From Ancylobacter polymorphus (lineage in GTDB: Bacteria > Pseudomonadota > Alphaproteobacteria > Rhizobiales > Xanthobacteraceae), in assembly GCF_030813495.1 (NCBI RefSeq), contig NZ_JAUSUI010000004.1, positions 1-64,000 of the forward strand: 64,000 nucleotides of DNA. Reading direction: 5' to 3'. The position numbers and the translations under genes were made by a program. Each line of letters opens with the position of its first letter. Position 1 is the first letter of the stretch. Below the pieces are notes generated by a model that was given only the letters and a program-made list of their open reading frames with translations, made no database searches and was not told the DNA's origin. Below are positions 16,724 through 23,909 of this stretch, piece by piece.

Positions 16724-17563
16724 ATGCGCCCGCGCTCCGCCTTCTGGCCCGCACTCGCCCTGACAGCGCCTCTGGTGCTGTTCCTGGCGTTTGCCTATGC
16801 GCTGCCCTTCCTTGGCGTCGCGCTGTGGAGCGTGACCCTGCCGGAGCCGGGAGTGGGCCAGTATGAGCGGCTGGTGAGCGATCCGCTGGTGCTGTCGGTG
16901 TTCCTGCGCACCTTCCGCATCTGTTTCCTCGTCACGCTGATCGCGGTGGCCTGCGCCTATGCCGTCACCTATGTCTGGGTGCGGGGCTCAAGGATGCAGC
17001 GCCGGCTCATCGAGATCTGCATCTTTGTCCCGTTCTGGATTTCGCTGCTGACGCGCGCCTTTGGCTGGCTGGCGCTGCTGTCCAATCGCGGCATCGTCAA
17101 TAGCTGGCTGCAGGCGCTCGGCCTCATCGACGCGCCGCTGGCGCTGGTGCGCAACGAGCCGAGCGTGATCGCCGGCATGGTGCATGTGCTCATTCCCTTC
17201 GCCGTGCTGCCGCTCGCCTCCGCGATGCGGGCGGTGGACGAGCGGGTGCTGCTCGCGGCCCGTGGCATGGGCGCCTCGCGCCTGCGCATCTTCTGGTCGG
17301 TGTTCTTTCCCATGACGCTGCCCGGCGTGATCGGCGCGACGCTGATCGTCTTCGTGTTCAGCCTCGGCTTTTTCGTCACCCCGGCCATTCTCGGCGGCGG
17401 CCGTTCGATCATGGTGGCCGAACTGGTGTATCTGCGCATGTTCCAGAGCCCCGACTGGGGGCTGGGCGCAGCGATCAGCGTGGCGCTGGTCGTTCTCGTC
17501 GCCGCGCTGATGGGCCTGCTCGCGCGCTTCGCCCGGCTCGGGCTGATGGGGAGCGGGCGATGA
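16724..17563 (+). CDS. Polyamine-type ABC importer, permease 1 (PotB-like)
   Basis: 279 residues with six predicted helices. Recognisable parts are the N-terminal helix LALTAPLVLFLAFAYALPF, the FWISLLTRAFGWLALL block, and the EAA-type loop AARGMGASRLRIFWSVFFP that contacts the ATPase. The open frame extends far upstream as a shadow of the binding-protein gene; I chose the ATG at 16724 because the first helix follows it directly and it lies after the stem-loop. The stop overlaps the next permease start (ATGA). Together the two permeases form the transport channel of the operon's importer. Confidence 0.87.
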   Translation: MRPRSAFWPALALTAPLVLFLAFAYALPFLGVALWSVTLPEPGVGQYERLVSDPLVLSVFLRTFRICFLVTLIAVACAYAVTYVWVRGSRMQRRLIEICIFVPFWISLLTRAFGWLALLSNRGIVNSWLQALGLIDAPLALVRNEPSVIAGMVHVLIPFAVLPLASAMRAVDERVLLAARGMGASRLRIFWSVFFPMTLPGVIGATLIVFVFSLGFFVTPAILGGGRSIMVAELVYLRMFQSPDWGLGAAISVALVVLVAALMGLLARFARLGLMGSGR

Positions 17564-18372
17564 AAATCCAGCGTCCCGGACCCGTCGCGGTCGTGCTTGC
17601 GCTGTTGGTGGGGGTGTTCCTGCTGCTGCCGCTGCTGGCGGTGGTGCCGATTTCCTTCACCCCCGGCCGGCTGCTGACCCTGCCCAAGGGCAGCCTGTCG
17701 CTGACCCATTACCGCACGCTGTTCGAGAATCCGGACTGGCTCGCCAGCATCCTGCTGAGCGCGCGCATCGCGCTGTTCACCAGCGTGATCGCGACCGGGC
17801 TGGCGACCAGCTTCGCGCTCGGCATCTGGATGCTGCAGCCGCGCTTTTCCCAGCTGCTGGTCGGCTTCGTGCTGCTGCCGATGATCGTGCCGCCGGTGGT
17901 TTCCGCGATGACGCTGTATTTCCTGCTCACCGGCATGTCGCAGGTCTCGCACGCCATCGGCTTCGACAGCGTGATCGGCGTCACCCTCGCCCATGTGGTG
18001 ATGACGGTGCCTTTCGCGGTGGTGATGGTGCTGGTGGCGCTGGCGCAGGTCGACCGGCGCATCGACCTCGCCGCGCGCGGCATGGGGGCGGGAATCGTCC
18101 AGCGCATCGTGCATGTCATCCTGCCCAATATCGGCTTCGGCGTGGCGACGGCGGCGCTGCTGGTCTTCGTCCTGTCCTGGGAGGAGATCGGCGTCACGCT
18201 GTTCATCACCAGCGTCGACGCGATCACCCTGCCGCGCCTGATGTGGATGGGGCTGCGCGACAATGTCGATCCCGCCGTCGCCGCCATTTCCGTCGTGCTG
18301 ATCGTGGTCACGACGCTGATCCTGCTGGCCCGCATGGCGCTGCAGCGCCGCCCCGATTTCGAGGAGGAATGA
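17560..18372 (+). CDS. Polyamine-type ABC importer, permease 2 (PotC-like)
   Basis: 270 residues with six helices. The N-terminal helix VVLALLVGVFLLLPLLAVVPI, the LLPMIVPPVVSAMTLYF block and the EAA loop DLAARGMGAGIVQRIVHVILP match PotC-type permeases. Translation is coupled to permease 1 through an ATGA overlap, and the desaturase-like gene starts one base after its stop (…TGAGATG). That tight join is the main reason to treat transporter and enzymes as one operon. No unusual feature in the protein itself. Confidence 0.87.
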   Translation: MKIQRPGPVAVVLALLVGVFLLLPLLAVVPISFTPGRLLTLPKGSLSLTHYRTLFENPDWLASILLSARIALFTSVIATGLATSFALGIWMLQPRFSQLLVGFVLLPMIVPPVVSAMTLYFLLTGMSQVSHAIGFDSVIGVTLAHVVMTVPFAVVMVLVALAQVDRRIDLAARGMGAGIVQRIVHVILPNIGFGVATAALLVFVLSWEEIGVTLFITSVDAITLPRLMWMGLRDNVDPAVAAISVVLIVVTTLILLARMALQRRPDFEEE

Positions 18373-18373
18373 G

Positions 18374-19372
18374 ATGGACGAGGTATTCGGCCGCAAGGAC
18401 ATGATCAGTCCCTCCCGGCTCAAGGAACTGAGCGCGAAATCGGATGTGTCGGGCTTCATCCAGCTCGGCAGCCATCTCGGCGCGCTGGCGATCACCGGCG
18501 CGGCGCTGTGGTTCAGCTGGGGCACGTGGTGGATGGTGCCGGTGTTCATGCTGCACGGCACGCTGATCAACTTCCTCTATGCCGGCCAGCATGAGATGAG
18601 CCATTCCACGGTGTTCAGGACCAAGGGGCTGAACGAGTTCTTCGGCCGGCTGTTCGGCTTCGTGCTGATCTATCCGCGCGATTTCGACCAGATCCAGCAT
18701 TTCGCCCATCACCGCTACACCCAGGACTGGGAGGGCGATGGCGAGCTGGGGCGCGAGCGCTATTCGATGCTGTCCTATCTGCTCTGGGTGCTGGGGCCGA
18801 CCTATTGGTACAGCCGCATCCGCCGGGTGCTGCGCTTCGCCTTCGGCATCGTCAGCGAGCATTACATTCCGCAGGACCAGCACGCGAAGGTGATCCGCGA
18901 GGCACGCTGGCATCTAGCGGGCTATGCGCTGATCGCGCTCCTGTCGGTGGCGACGGGCAGCTGGCTCGCGGTGAAGCTCTGGCTGCTGCCGATGCTTGTC
19001 ATGAAGCCGGTGCACCAGCTGCAGAACACGATCGAGCATCTCGGCCTGCCGCATGTCGACCAGATCACCGAGAATACCCGCACCACGCGCACCAATGCGC
19101 TGATGCGCTGGATGTGCTGGAACATGCAGTTCCACACCGCGCACCACGCCTTCCCCGGCGTGCCGTTCCACCGGCTGCCGGATCTTCACCGCACCATCTT
19201 CGTGGAGAAGGGCCGCAAGCCGCATTCCATGACCTATCTCGGCTTCCAGCTGGCGGTGATCAAGGCGTTCTGGAACGGGCGGACCGAGGCGGACTATCCC
19301 GACGACAAGATCTGGATCATGGACGACACCGACCTCGAACCGGTCGGCCCGCGCGCCGCCAAGCGGGTCTGA
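18374..19372 (+). CDS. Membrane diiron fatty-acid-desaturase-family protein
   Basis: 332 residues. The three histidine boxes of the FA_desaturase/AlkB superfamily are intact: HEMSH (73-77), HFAHH (109-113, with H109, H112, H113) and HTAHH (254-258), plus H222 in NTIEHLG. Four or so membrane helices lie between them. Such enzymes use a diiron centre and O2 to desaturate or hydroxylate a substrate at the membrane. Because the gene is translationally packed between an importer and aldolase/Rieske genes, I infer that it hydroxylates or desaturates a small imported molecule or an acyl derivative of it, rather than doing general lipid synthesis. That is inference; a lipid role remains possible. Confidence 0.82.
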   Translation: MDEVFGRKDMISPSRLKELSAKSDVSGFIQLGSHLGALAITGAALWFSWGTWWMVPVFMLHGTLINFLYAGQHEMSHSTVFRTKGLNEFFGRLFGFVLIYPRDFDQIQHFAHHRYTQDWEGDGELGRERYSMLSYLLWVLGPTYWYSRIRRVLRFAFGIVSEHYIPQDQHAKVIREARWHLAGYALIALLSVATGSWLAVKLWLLPMLVMKPVHQLQNTIEHLGLPHVDQITENTRTTRTNALMRWMCWNMQFHTAHHAFPGVPFHRLPDLHRTIFVEKGRKPHSMTYLGFQLAVIKAFWNGRTEADYPDDKIWIMDDTDLEPVGPRAAKRV

Positions 19373-19375
19373 GCC

Positions 19376-20230
19376 ATGCCGCTCAAGGTCTACCAGTCGC
19401 TCTGGGCCACGGAACAGCGCCGCCCCGGCACGCCGGAGCGGCCGGTGGCCGAGCGCTTCGATGCGGTGAAGGCGGCGGGCTTCGACGGCATGGCCATCGA
19501 CCTCGGCGCCATGGATATCGACGCGGCGCGGGGCACGGTGGCCGAGTTCGCCCGCACCGGCCTTGGCGGGCTGCTGACCGCCTTTCCCCGCTCGATCGAG
19601 GAACTGCGCCCGGCGCTGCACCTCGCCAAGGAGATCGGTTCGCCCTTCGTCATCGTCATCGGCCAGGTGATGCCGCTCTCCGTGGCGGAGATGGTGCCGG
19701 TCATCGAGGCGTGGATGCGGATCGGGCGGGAGGAGGGCGTCCCGCTGCAGTTCGAGACGCACCGCAACTGCATCACCAACGACATGTTCGCGACGCTGCT
19801 GCTCATGGACGCCATCCCCGAGATGCGGCTCGCCGCCGACCTGTCGCATTATGTGGTCGACCGCGAGATGATGCTGCCGATCAGCGCCGATTATCAGGCG
19901 CAGGTCGGCCGGCTGCTGGAGCGTTCGGACAGCTTCCAGGGCCGGGTCGCCAATCGCTGCCAGGTGCAGCTGCCGCTGCATTTCCCGCAGCACCAGCCCT
20001 GGGTCGCCGTGTTCCGCGACTGGTGGCGGCGTGGATTCACCTCATGGCAGGCGCGCCACGGCACGGACGCCGACTGCCTGTTCCTGTGCGAACTCGGCCC
20101 CCGCGACTACGCCATCACCGACGCGCAGGGCGAGGAATTGTCGGACCGCGCGCAGGAGGCCCTGCACCTGCGCCAATGGGCGCTTGAGGACTGGGCCGCC
20201 GCCGCGCGCCCCGTCGCCGAACCGAACTGA
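19376..20230 (+). CDS. Xylose-isomerase-like TIM-barrel protein
   Basis: 284 residues with the alternating pattern of the AP_endonuc_2/sugar-phosphate isomerase-epimerase superfamily: VKAAGFDGMAIDLG early, IGSPFVIVIG in the middle, LQFETHRNCITND (a metal-glutamate strand) and MRLAADLSHYVV (acidic/histidine strand). Members isomerise, epimerise or dehydrate small sugars and hydroxy acids using a divalent metal. It starts three bases after the desaturase-like gene and is followed after 12 bases by a class II aldolase gene. An isomerase next to an aldolase suggests that the pathway ends in cleavage of a hydroxylated or keto intermediate. The substrate is unknown. Confidence 0.75.
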   Translation: MPLKVYQSLWATEQRRPGTPERPVAERFDAVKAAGFDGMAIDLGAMDIDAARGTVAEFARTGLGGLLTAFPRSIEELRPALHLAKEIGSPFVIVIGQVMPLSVAEMVPVIEAWMRIGREEGVPLQFETHRNCITNDMFATLLLMDAIPEMRLAADLSHYVVDREMMLPISADYQAQVGRLLERSDSFQGRVANRCQVQLPLHFPQHQPWVAVFRDWWRRGFTSWQARHGTDADCLFLCELGPRDYAITDAQGEELSDRAQEALHLRQWALEDWAAAARPVAEPN

Positions 20231-20242
20231 GGAGAAGCCGTC

Positions 20243-21004
20243 ATGACTGTGGCCTGCCTGAGTTCCGAGATGAGCGCCGCCGAATGGCAGCAGCGGGTCG
20301 ACCTCGCCGCCTGTTACCGGCTGCTCGCACATTACCGGATGACCGACCTCATCTACACCCATTGCACCGTGCGGGTGCCGGGCGAGCCGGGGCGGTTTCT
20401 CATCAACCCCTATGGGCACCGCTGGGAGGAGATCACCGCCTCCTCGCTGGTGAAGATCGATGTCGACGGCAACAAGGTGGGCGACAACCCGCACCGGGTG
20501 AATCCCGCCGGCTTCACCATTCACTCCGCCGTGCATATGAGCCGGCACGACGCGGCCTGCGTCATCCACACCCATACCCGCGCCGGCATGGCGGTGGCCT
20601 CGCTGAAGGAAGGGCTGCTGCCGCTCAACCAGATTGCGCTGCAATTCTATGGCCGGCTCGGCCTGCATGACTATGAGGGCATCGCGCTCGACCTCGACGA
20701 GCGCGAACGCATCATCGCCGACCTCGGCACCCATTGCGGCCTGCTGCTGCGCAATCACGGCCTGCTCACCGTCGGGCGGAGCGTCGCCGAGGCGTTCAAC
20801 CTGATGTTCTATCTGGAGCGCGCCTGCGAGGTGCAGGTGGCGACCCTTTCCATGGGCCGCGAGATCGTGCTGCCGCCGCCGGACGTCTGCGAGAAGGTCG
20901 GCGCGCAATACGACCAGATGAATTTCGACGACGGCGACCTGCAACTCGAATGGGACGCGCATCTGCGGATGCTCGACGCGCTCGATCCGTCCTACCGCAC
21001 CTGA
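20243..21004 (+). CDS. Class II aldolase/adducin family protein
   Basis: 253 residues with the aldolase II fold: the phosphate/acid region LINPYGHRWEEITASSLVKI, zinc ligands H109 and H111 in VIHTHTRAG, and H171 in LLRNHGLLTVG. Members such as fuculose-1-phosphate aldolase cut C-C bonds through a zinc enediolate; others decarboxylate or hydrolyse. GAGGAG lies well before the ATG. Within this operon it probably cleaves a product of the oxygenase and isomerase steps, feeding a two- or three-carbon unit into central metabolism. Some family members are not aldolases, so the reaction is inferred. Confidence 0.82.
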   Translation: MTVACLSSEMSAAEWQQRVDLAACYRLLAHYRMTDLIYTHCTVRVPGEPGRFLINPYGHRWEEITASSLVKIDVDGNKVGDNPHRVNPAGFTIHSAVHMSRHDAACVIHTHTRAGMAVASLKEGLLPLNQIALQFYGRLGLHDYEGIALDLDERERIIADLGTHCGLLLRNHGLLTVGRSVAEAFNLMFYLERACEVQVATLSMGREIVLPPPDVCEKVGAQYDQMNFDDGDLQLEWDAHLRMLDALDPSYRT

Positions 21005-21048
21005 ACATTCAAGGGATCAGCAAGATCCGAACGCCTGGGAGCACGCAC

Positions 21049-22131
21049 ATGACCACCGAGACGAGTGCCGCCGCTGGCGGCTTTGACTGGACCCTACCGG
21101 CCAGCGACTATTGCGATCCCGCGCTTTACGAGCGCGAGCGCAGGGAAATCTTCGCCCGCAACTGGATGCTGTTCACCTGGTCGGAGCGGCTGCAGAAGCC
21201 GGGCGACTATGTGACCGGCACGCTGGCGGGCTACCCCGTCTTCGTCATCCGCGACGATGACGGTGTGGTGCGCGCCTTCCACAATGTCTGCCGCCATCGC
21301 GGCGCGCAGCTCCTGGAAAAGGAGGAGGGCCATTGCGGCAAGCTGGTGGTCTGCCCCTATCACAGCTGGAGCTTCACCCGTGACGGCGCCCTGAACAAGG
21401 CGGTGGATTTCGGCGAGGGCATTACGTTCGACCCGAAGGCGTGGGGCCTTTACGCCATCGACGCCGAGGAATGGCGCGGCCTCGTCTTCCTGCGCATCGC
21501 GCGCGGCGGCGAGAGCCTCATCGACTGGCTCGGTCCGATCCACGCCATGGCGGCGGATTATCCGCTGGAGCAGCAGCACTATTTCATGTCGAAAGACCGC
21601 GACTGCGCCGTCGACTGGAAAGTCTATGGCGAGAACTATCTCGAATGCTACCACTGCCGGACCATGCATCCGGGCCTGTGCCAGTCGATGGATATCGACA
21701 ATTACCGGATCGACACCTATCCGAAGGACAAGTTCTTCCACCTGCACGCGCCCAAGCGCGATGGCGGGCTGACGCGGGGACTTTATTTCTATCGCTTCCC
21801 CTTCCTCATGCTGAACCTCTACGACTGGGGCTCCTCCATCGCCACCATCGAGCCGCTGGGGCCGGGGCGCATCCGCCACATCAACTGGTACTTCTTCACC
21901 GATGTCTCGCCTGAAAAGGCGGAAGAGAACCGCCGTTCGGCCGAGTGGTCGGCGCAGATCGTGACCGAGGATCTCGACATCATCACCGGCGTGCAGCGCA
22001 ACCTCGCGGCGGGAATCTATACGCGCGGGCCGCTGTCGCCCAAAAATGAGCATTCGGTCAAAGCCTTCCAGGACATGTGCCGCGAAGGACTTGAGCCCAA
22101 GGCCCCGCTGCGCGGCGTCGCCGCGGAATAA
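21049..22131 (+). CDS. Rieske non-heme iron oxygenase, alpha subunit (choline/betaine/carnitine type)
   Basis: 360 residues. The Rieske [2Fe-2S] site is C81-x-H83 in NVCRHRGA and C102-x2-H105 in VCPYHSW. The mononuclear iron site is H202 and H207 in NYLECYHCRTMHPG, with a downstream aspartate near 308. The bridging acid before the first iron histidine is glutamate (E199), as I recall for carnitine oxygenase CntA, not the aspartate of naphthalene dioxygenase. The block DGALNKA also resembles choline monooxygenase. This suggests oxidative N-demethylation or C-N cleavage of a quaternary or tertiary amine. No separate reductase gene is seen nearby. The start is the ATG with GGGAG upstream; the longer open frame is a shadow. 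Confidence 0.88.
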   Translation: MTTETSAAAGGFDWTLPASDYCDPALYERERREIFARNWMLFTWSERLQKPGDYVTGTLAGYPVFVIRDDDGVVRAFHNVCRHRGAQLLEKEEGHCGKLVVCPYHSWSFTRDGALNKAVDFGEGITFDPKAWGLYAIDAEEWRGLVFLRIARGGESLIDWLGPIHAMAADYPLEQQHYFMSKDRDCAVDWKVYGENYLECYHCRTMHPGLCQSMDIDNYRIDTYPKDKFFHLHAPKRDGGLTRGLYFYRFPFLMLNLYDWGSSIATIEPLGPGRIRHINWYFFTDVSPEKAEENRRSAEWSAQIVTEDLDIITGVQRNLAAGIYTRGPLSPKNEHSVKAFQDMCREGLEPKAPLRGVAAE

Positions 22132-22178
22132 ATCGTGCCGTCCTTGGGAATGCGATCCGTCAGCGTGGGGTTAAAGCG

Positions 22179-23804
22179 ATGAATGCCGACGTTACCGTGG
22201 GCAAGGTTTACGACGCCATCATTATCGGCGCCGGGCATAATGGCTTGGTCTGCGCCAACTATCTCGCCAAGGCGGGGCAGAAGGTGCTGGTGCTGGAGCG
22301 CCGCGATGTCGTCGGCGGGGCGGCGGTGACGGAGGAGATCGCGCCCGGCTTCCGGGCGTCGATCTTCTCCTACCTCATGAGCCTGCTGCACCCGCGCATC
22401 ATTCGCGAGCTGGAGCTGAAGAAGCACGGGCTGGAAGTGCTGCCCTGCTCGGACATGGTCTCCCCGCTGGACGGGGAGGACTACATCCTGTTCTCCGACA
22501 ACATCGCCAAGTCGCAGGCGAGTTTCGCCCGCTTCTCCAAGCATGATGCGGACATGTATCCCGAGTTCGACCGCTATCTGAACGAGGCGGCCAACATCGT
22601 GCGCAAGCTTTTGTGGGAGACGCCGGTCGACCCGACGAAGCGCGACTGGCGCACCTTCAAGGACGGGGCGTCGCTGCTGTGGCGCCACCGCAAGATCGGG
22701 CGGAAGATGTACCGCATCGTCGATATGCTGACGATGAGCGCCTATGACTTCCTGCGCGAATGGTTCGAGGATGAGCGCGTGATGGCCGTGCTGGCCTATT
22801 ACGCCTCGATCGGCACCTTTGCCGGGCCGAAATCGCCGGGTTCGGCCTATGTCATCATGCACCACATCATGGGCGAGCATGAGGGTGCCGGCGGCTGGGG
22901 CTTCATCAAGGGCGGCATGGGGTCGATCACGCAGGCGCTGGCCTCTTCCGCGCGCGAGAAGGGCGTCGACATCGTCACCGGCGCGCCGATCCGGGAAGTG
23001 CGCGTGCAGAATGGCCGCGCCACGGCGGTCTCGACCACGACGGGCGAGACCTATGCGGCCAGGACCATCATCTCCAATGCCAGCGCCAAGACGCTCTATC
23101 TCGACCTCGTCGGCGAGACGCATCTGCCGGAGGAGGTGGTGCGGGAGATCAAGGGCTATCGCACCTTCTCCACCGCCTTCAAGATGAACATCGCCTGCGA
23201 GCGCCCGCCGCAATACCGCATCCTCGACCGCGTGCGGCGCGAAGGGACGCTGGGGAATTTCGACTACCCCACCTACATGCACATCGCGCCCGACATCGAC
23301 TATCTGGAGCGCGCCTATGACGATGCCAAGCATGGCTGGTACTCGTCGCGCCCCTTCATCACCCCCGTGGTGCCGACCATGGTGGACACCACGCTGGCCC
23401 CGCCCGGCAAGCATGTGGTCAATCTGTTCGGCGGCCACGCGCCCTACACGCTGAAGGGCGGCGACTGGGCGAGCGAGAAAGAGAACTTCCGCAAGACGGT
23501 GTTCGACACGATCGAGGAATACGCCCCCGGCTTCCGCGACGATGTGATCGAGGCGCAGCTGCTCGTCGCGCCCGATATCGAGAACATCGTCAACCTGCCG
23601 CAGGGCCACATCTTCCATGGCGAGCTGTCGACCGACCAGCTGTTCTTCCAGCGGCCGGTCTCGGGCTATGCGGATTACCGCACGCCGGTGAAGGGCCTCT
23701 ACATCTGCGGCTCGTCCATGCATCCCGGCGGCGGCGTTTCCGGCATTCCCGGCTTCAACGCCGCCCGCGAGGTGATGCGCGACATCAAGGCGAAGCGGAA
23801 CTGA
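22179..23804 (+). CDS. CrtI/PYROXD2-type FAD-dependent oxidoreductase
   Basis: 541 residues. The N-terminal dinucleotide-binding motif IIIGAGHNGL (G17, G19, G22) with E40 at the end of beta 2 binds FAD ADP; the C-terminal FAD block is LYICGSSMHPGGGVSGIPG near 505-525. Overall length and pattern match the phytoene-desaturase-related group that includes PYROXD2. Such flavoproteins dehydrogenate C-C or C-N bonds. In this operon it could oxidise an amine or unsaturated intermediate, or supply electrons. It is the last gene of the run, 47 bases after the Rieske gene, and is followed by a GC hairpin between convergent genes. Carotenoid synthesis is unlikely because no other crt genes are present. 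Confidence 0.84.
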   Translation: MNADVTVGKVYDAIIIGAGHNGLVCANYLAKAGQKVLVLERRDVVGGAAVTEEIAPGFRASIFSYLMSLLHPRIIRELELKKHGLEVLPCSDMVSPLDGEDYILFSDNIAKSQASFARFSKHDADMYPEFDRYLNEAANIVRKLLWETPVDPTKRDWRTFKDGASLLWRHRKIGRKMYRIVDMLTMSAYDFLREWFEDERVMAVLAYYASIGTFAGPKSPGSAYVIMHHIMGEHEGAGGWGFIKGGMGSITQALASSAREKGVDIVTGAPIREVRVQNGRATAVSTTTGETYAARTIISNASAKTLYLDLVGETHLPEEVVREIKGYRTFSTAFKMNIACERPPQYRILDRVRREGTLGNFDYPTYMHIAPDIDYLERAYDDAKHGWYSSRPFITPVVPTMVDTTLAPPGKHVVNLFGGHAPYTLKGGDWASEKENFRKTVFDTIEEYAPGFRDDVIEAQLLVAPDIENIVNLPQGHIFHGELSTDQLFFQRPVSGYADYRTPVKGLYICGSSMHPGGGVSGIPGFNAAREVMRDIKAKRN

Positions 23805-23812
23805 CCCGCCCA

Positions 23813-23839
23813 ACGGGGTCCCGCGCCGCGGGGCCCCGT
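23813..23839. terminator. GC-rich hairpin between convergent operons
   Basis: ACGGGG at 23813-23818 pairs with CCCCGT at 23834-23839, and the stem continues inwards through a T-G wobble and CCCG/CGGG to a five-base loop. It lies just past the flavoprotein stop and faces the aconitase operon. There is no T-run, so it may act as a weak or Rho-assisted bidirectional end. Confidence 0.5.
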
Positions 23840-23876
23840 CTCGGTTCACGTCTGAGCGGCGGTTTCCGCCTTGGAG

Positions 23877-23909
23877 CCTGATCCGATCAGGTTGGAGCAA
23901 CCTGATCGG
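23877..23909. repeat. Inverted repeat CCGATCAGGTT-GGAGC-AACCTGATCGG overlapping the aconitase stop
   Basis: An exact 11-base stem (23883-23893 and 23899-23909) with a five-base loop; a third CCTGATC arm lies at 23877-23883. The aconitase stop codon TGA is inside the right arm, so the last codons are encoded by the repeat. Its form resembles short dispersed palindromes common in Hyphomicrobiales intergenic DNA. It could also act as a 3' end stem for the minus-strand operon. Confidence 0.6.

Noticed and set aside
18374-19372. Housekeeping lipid desaturase
   Set aside because: Not excluded, but one-base spacing to the importer permease and coupling to aldolase and Rieske genes make a catabolic role more likely.
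22179-23804. Carotenoid phytoene desaturase
   Set aside because: No other carotenoid genes nearby, and the operon context and PYROXD2-like pattern favour a catabolic oxidoreductase.
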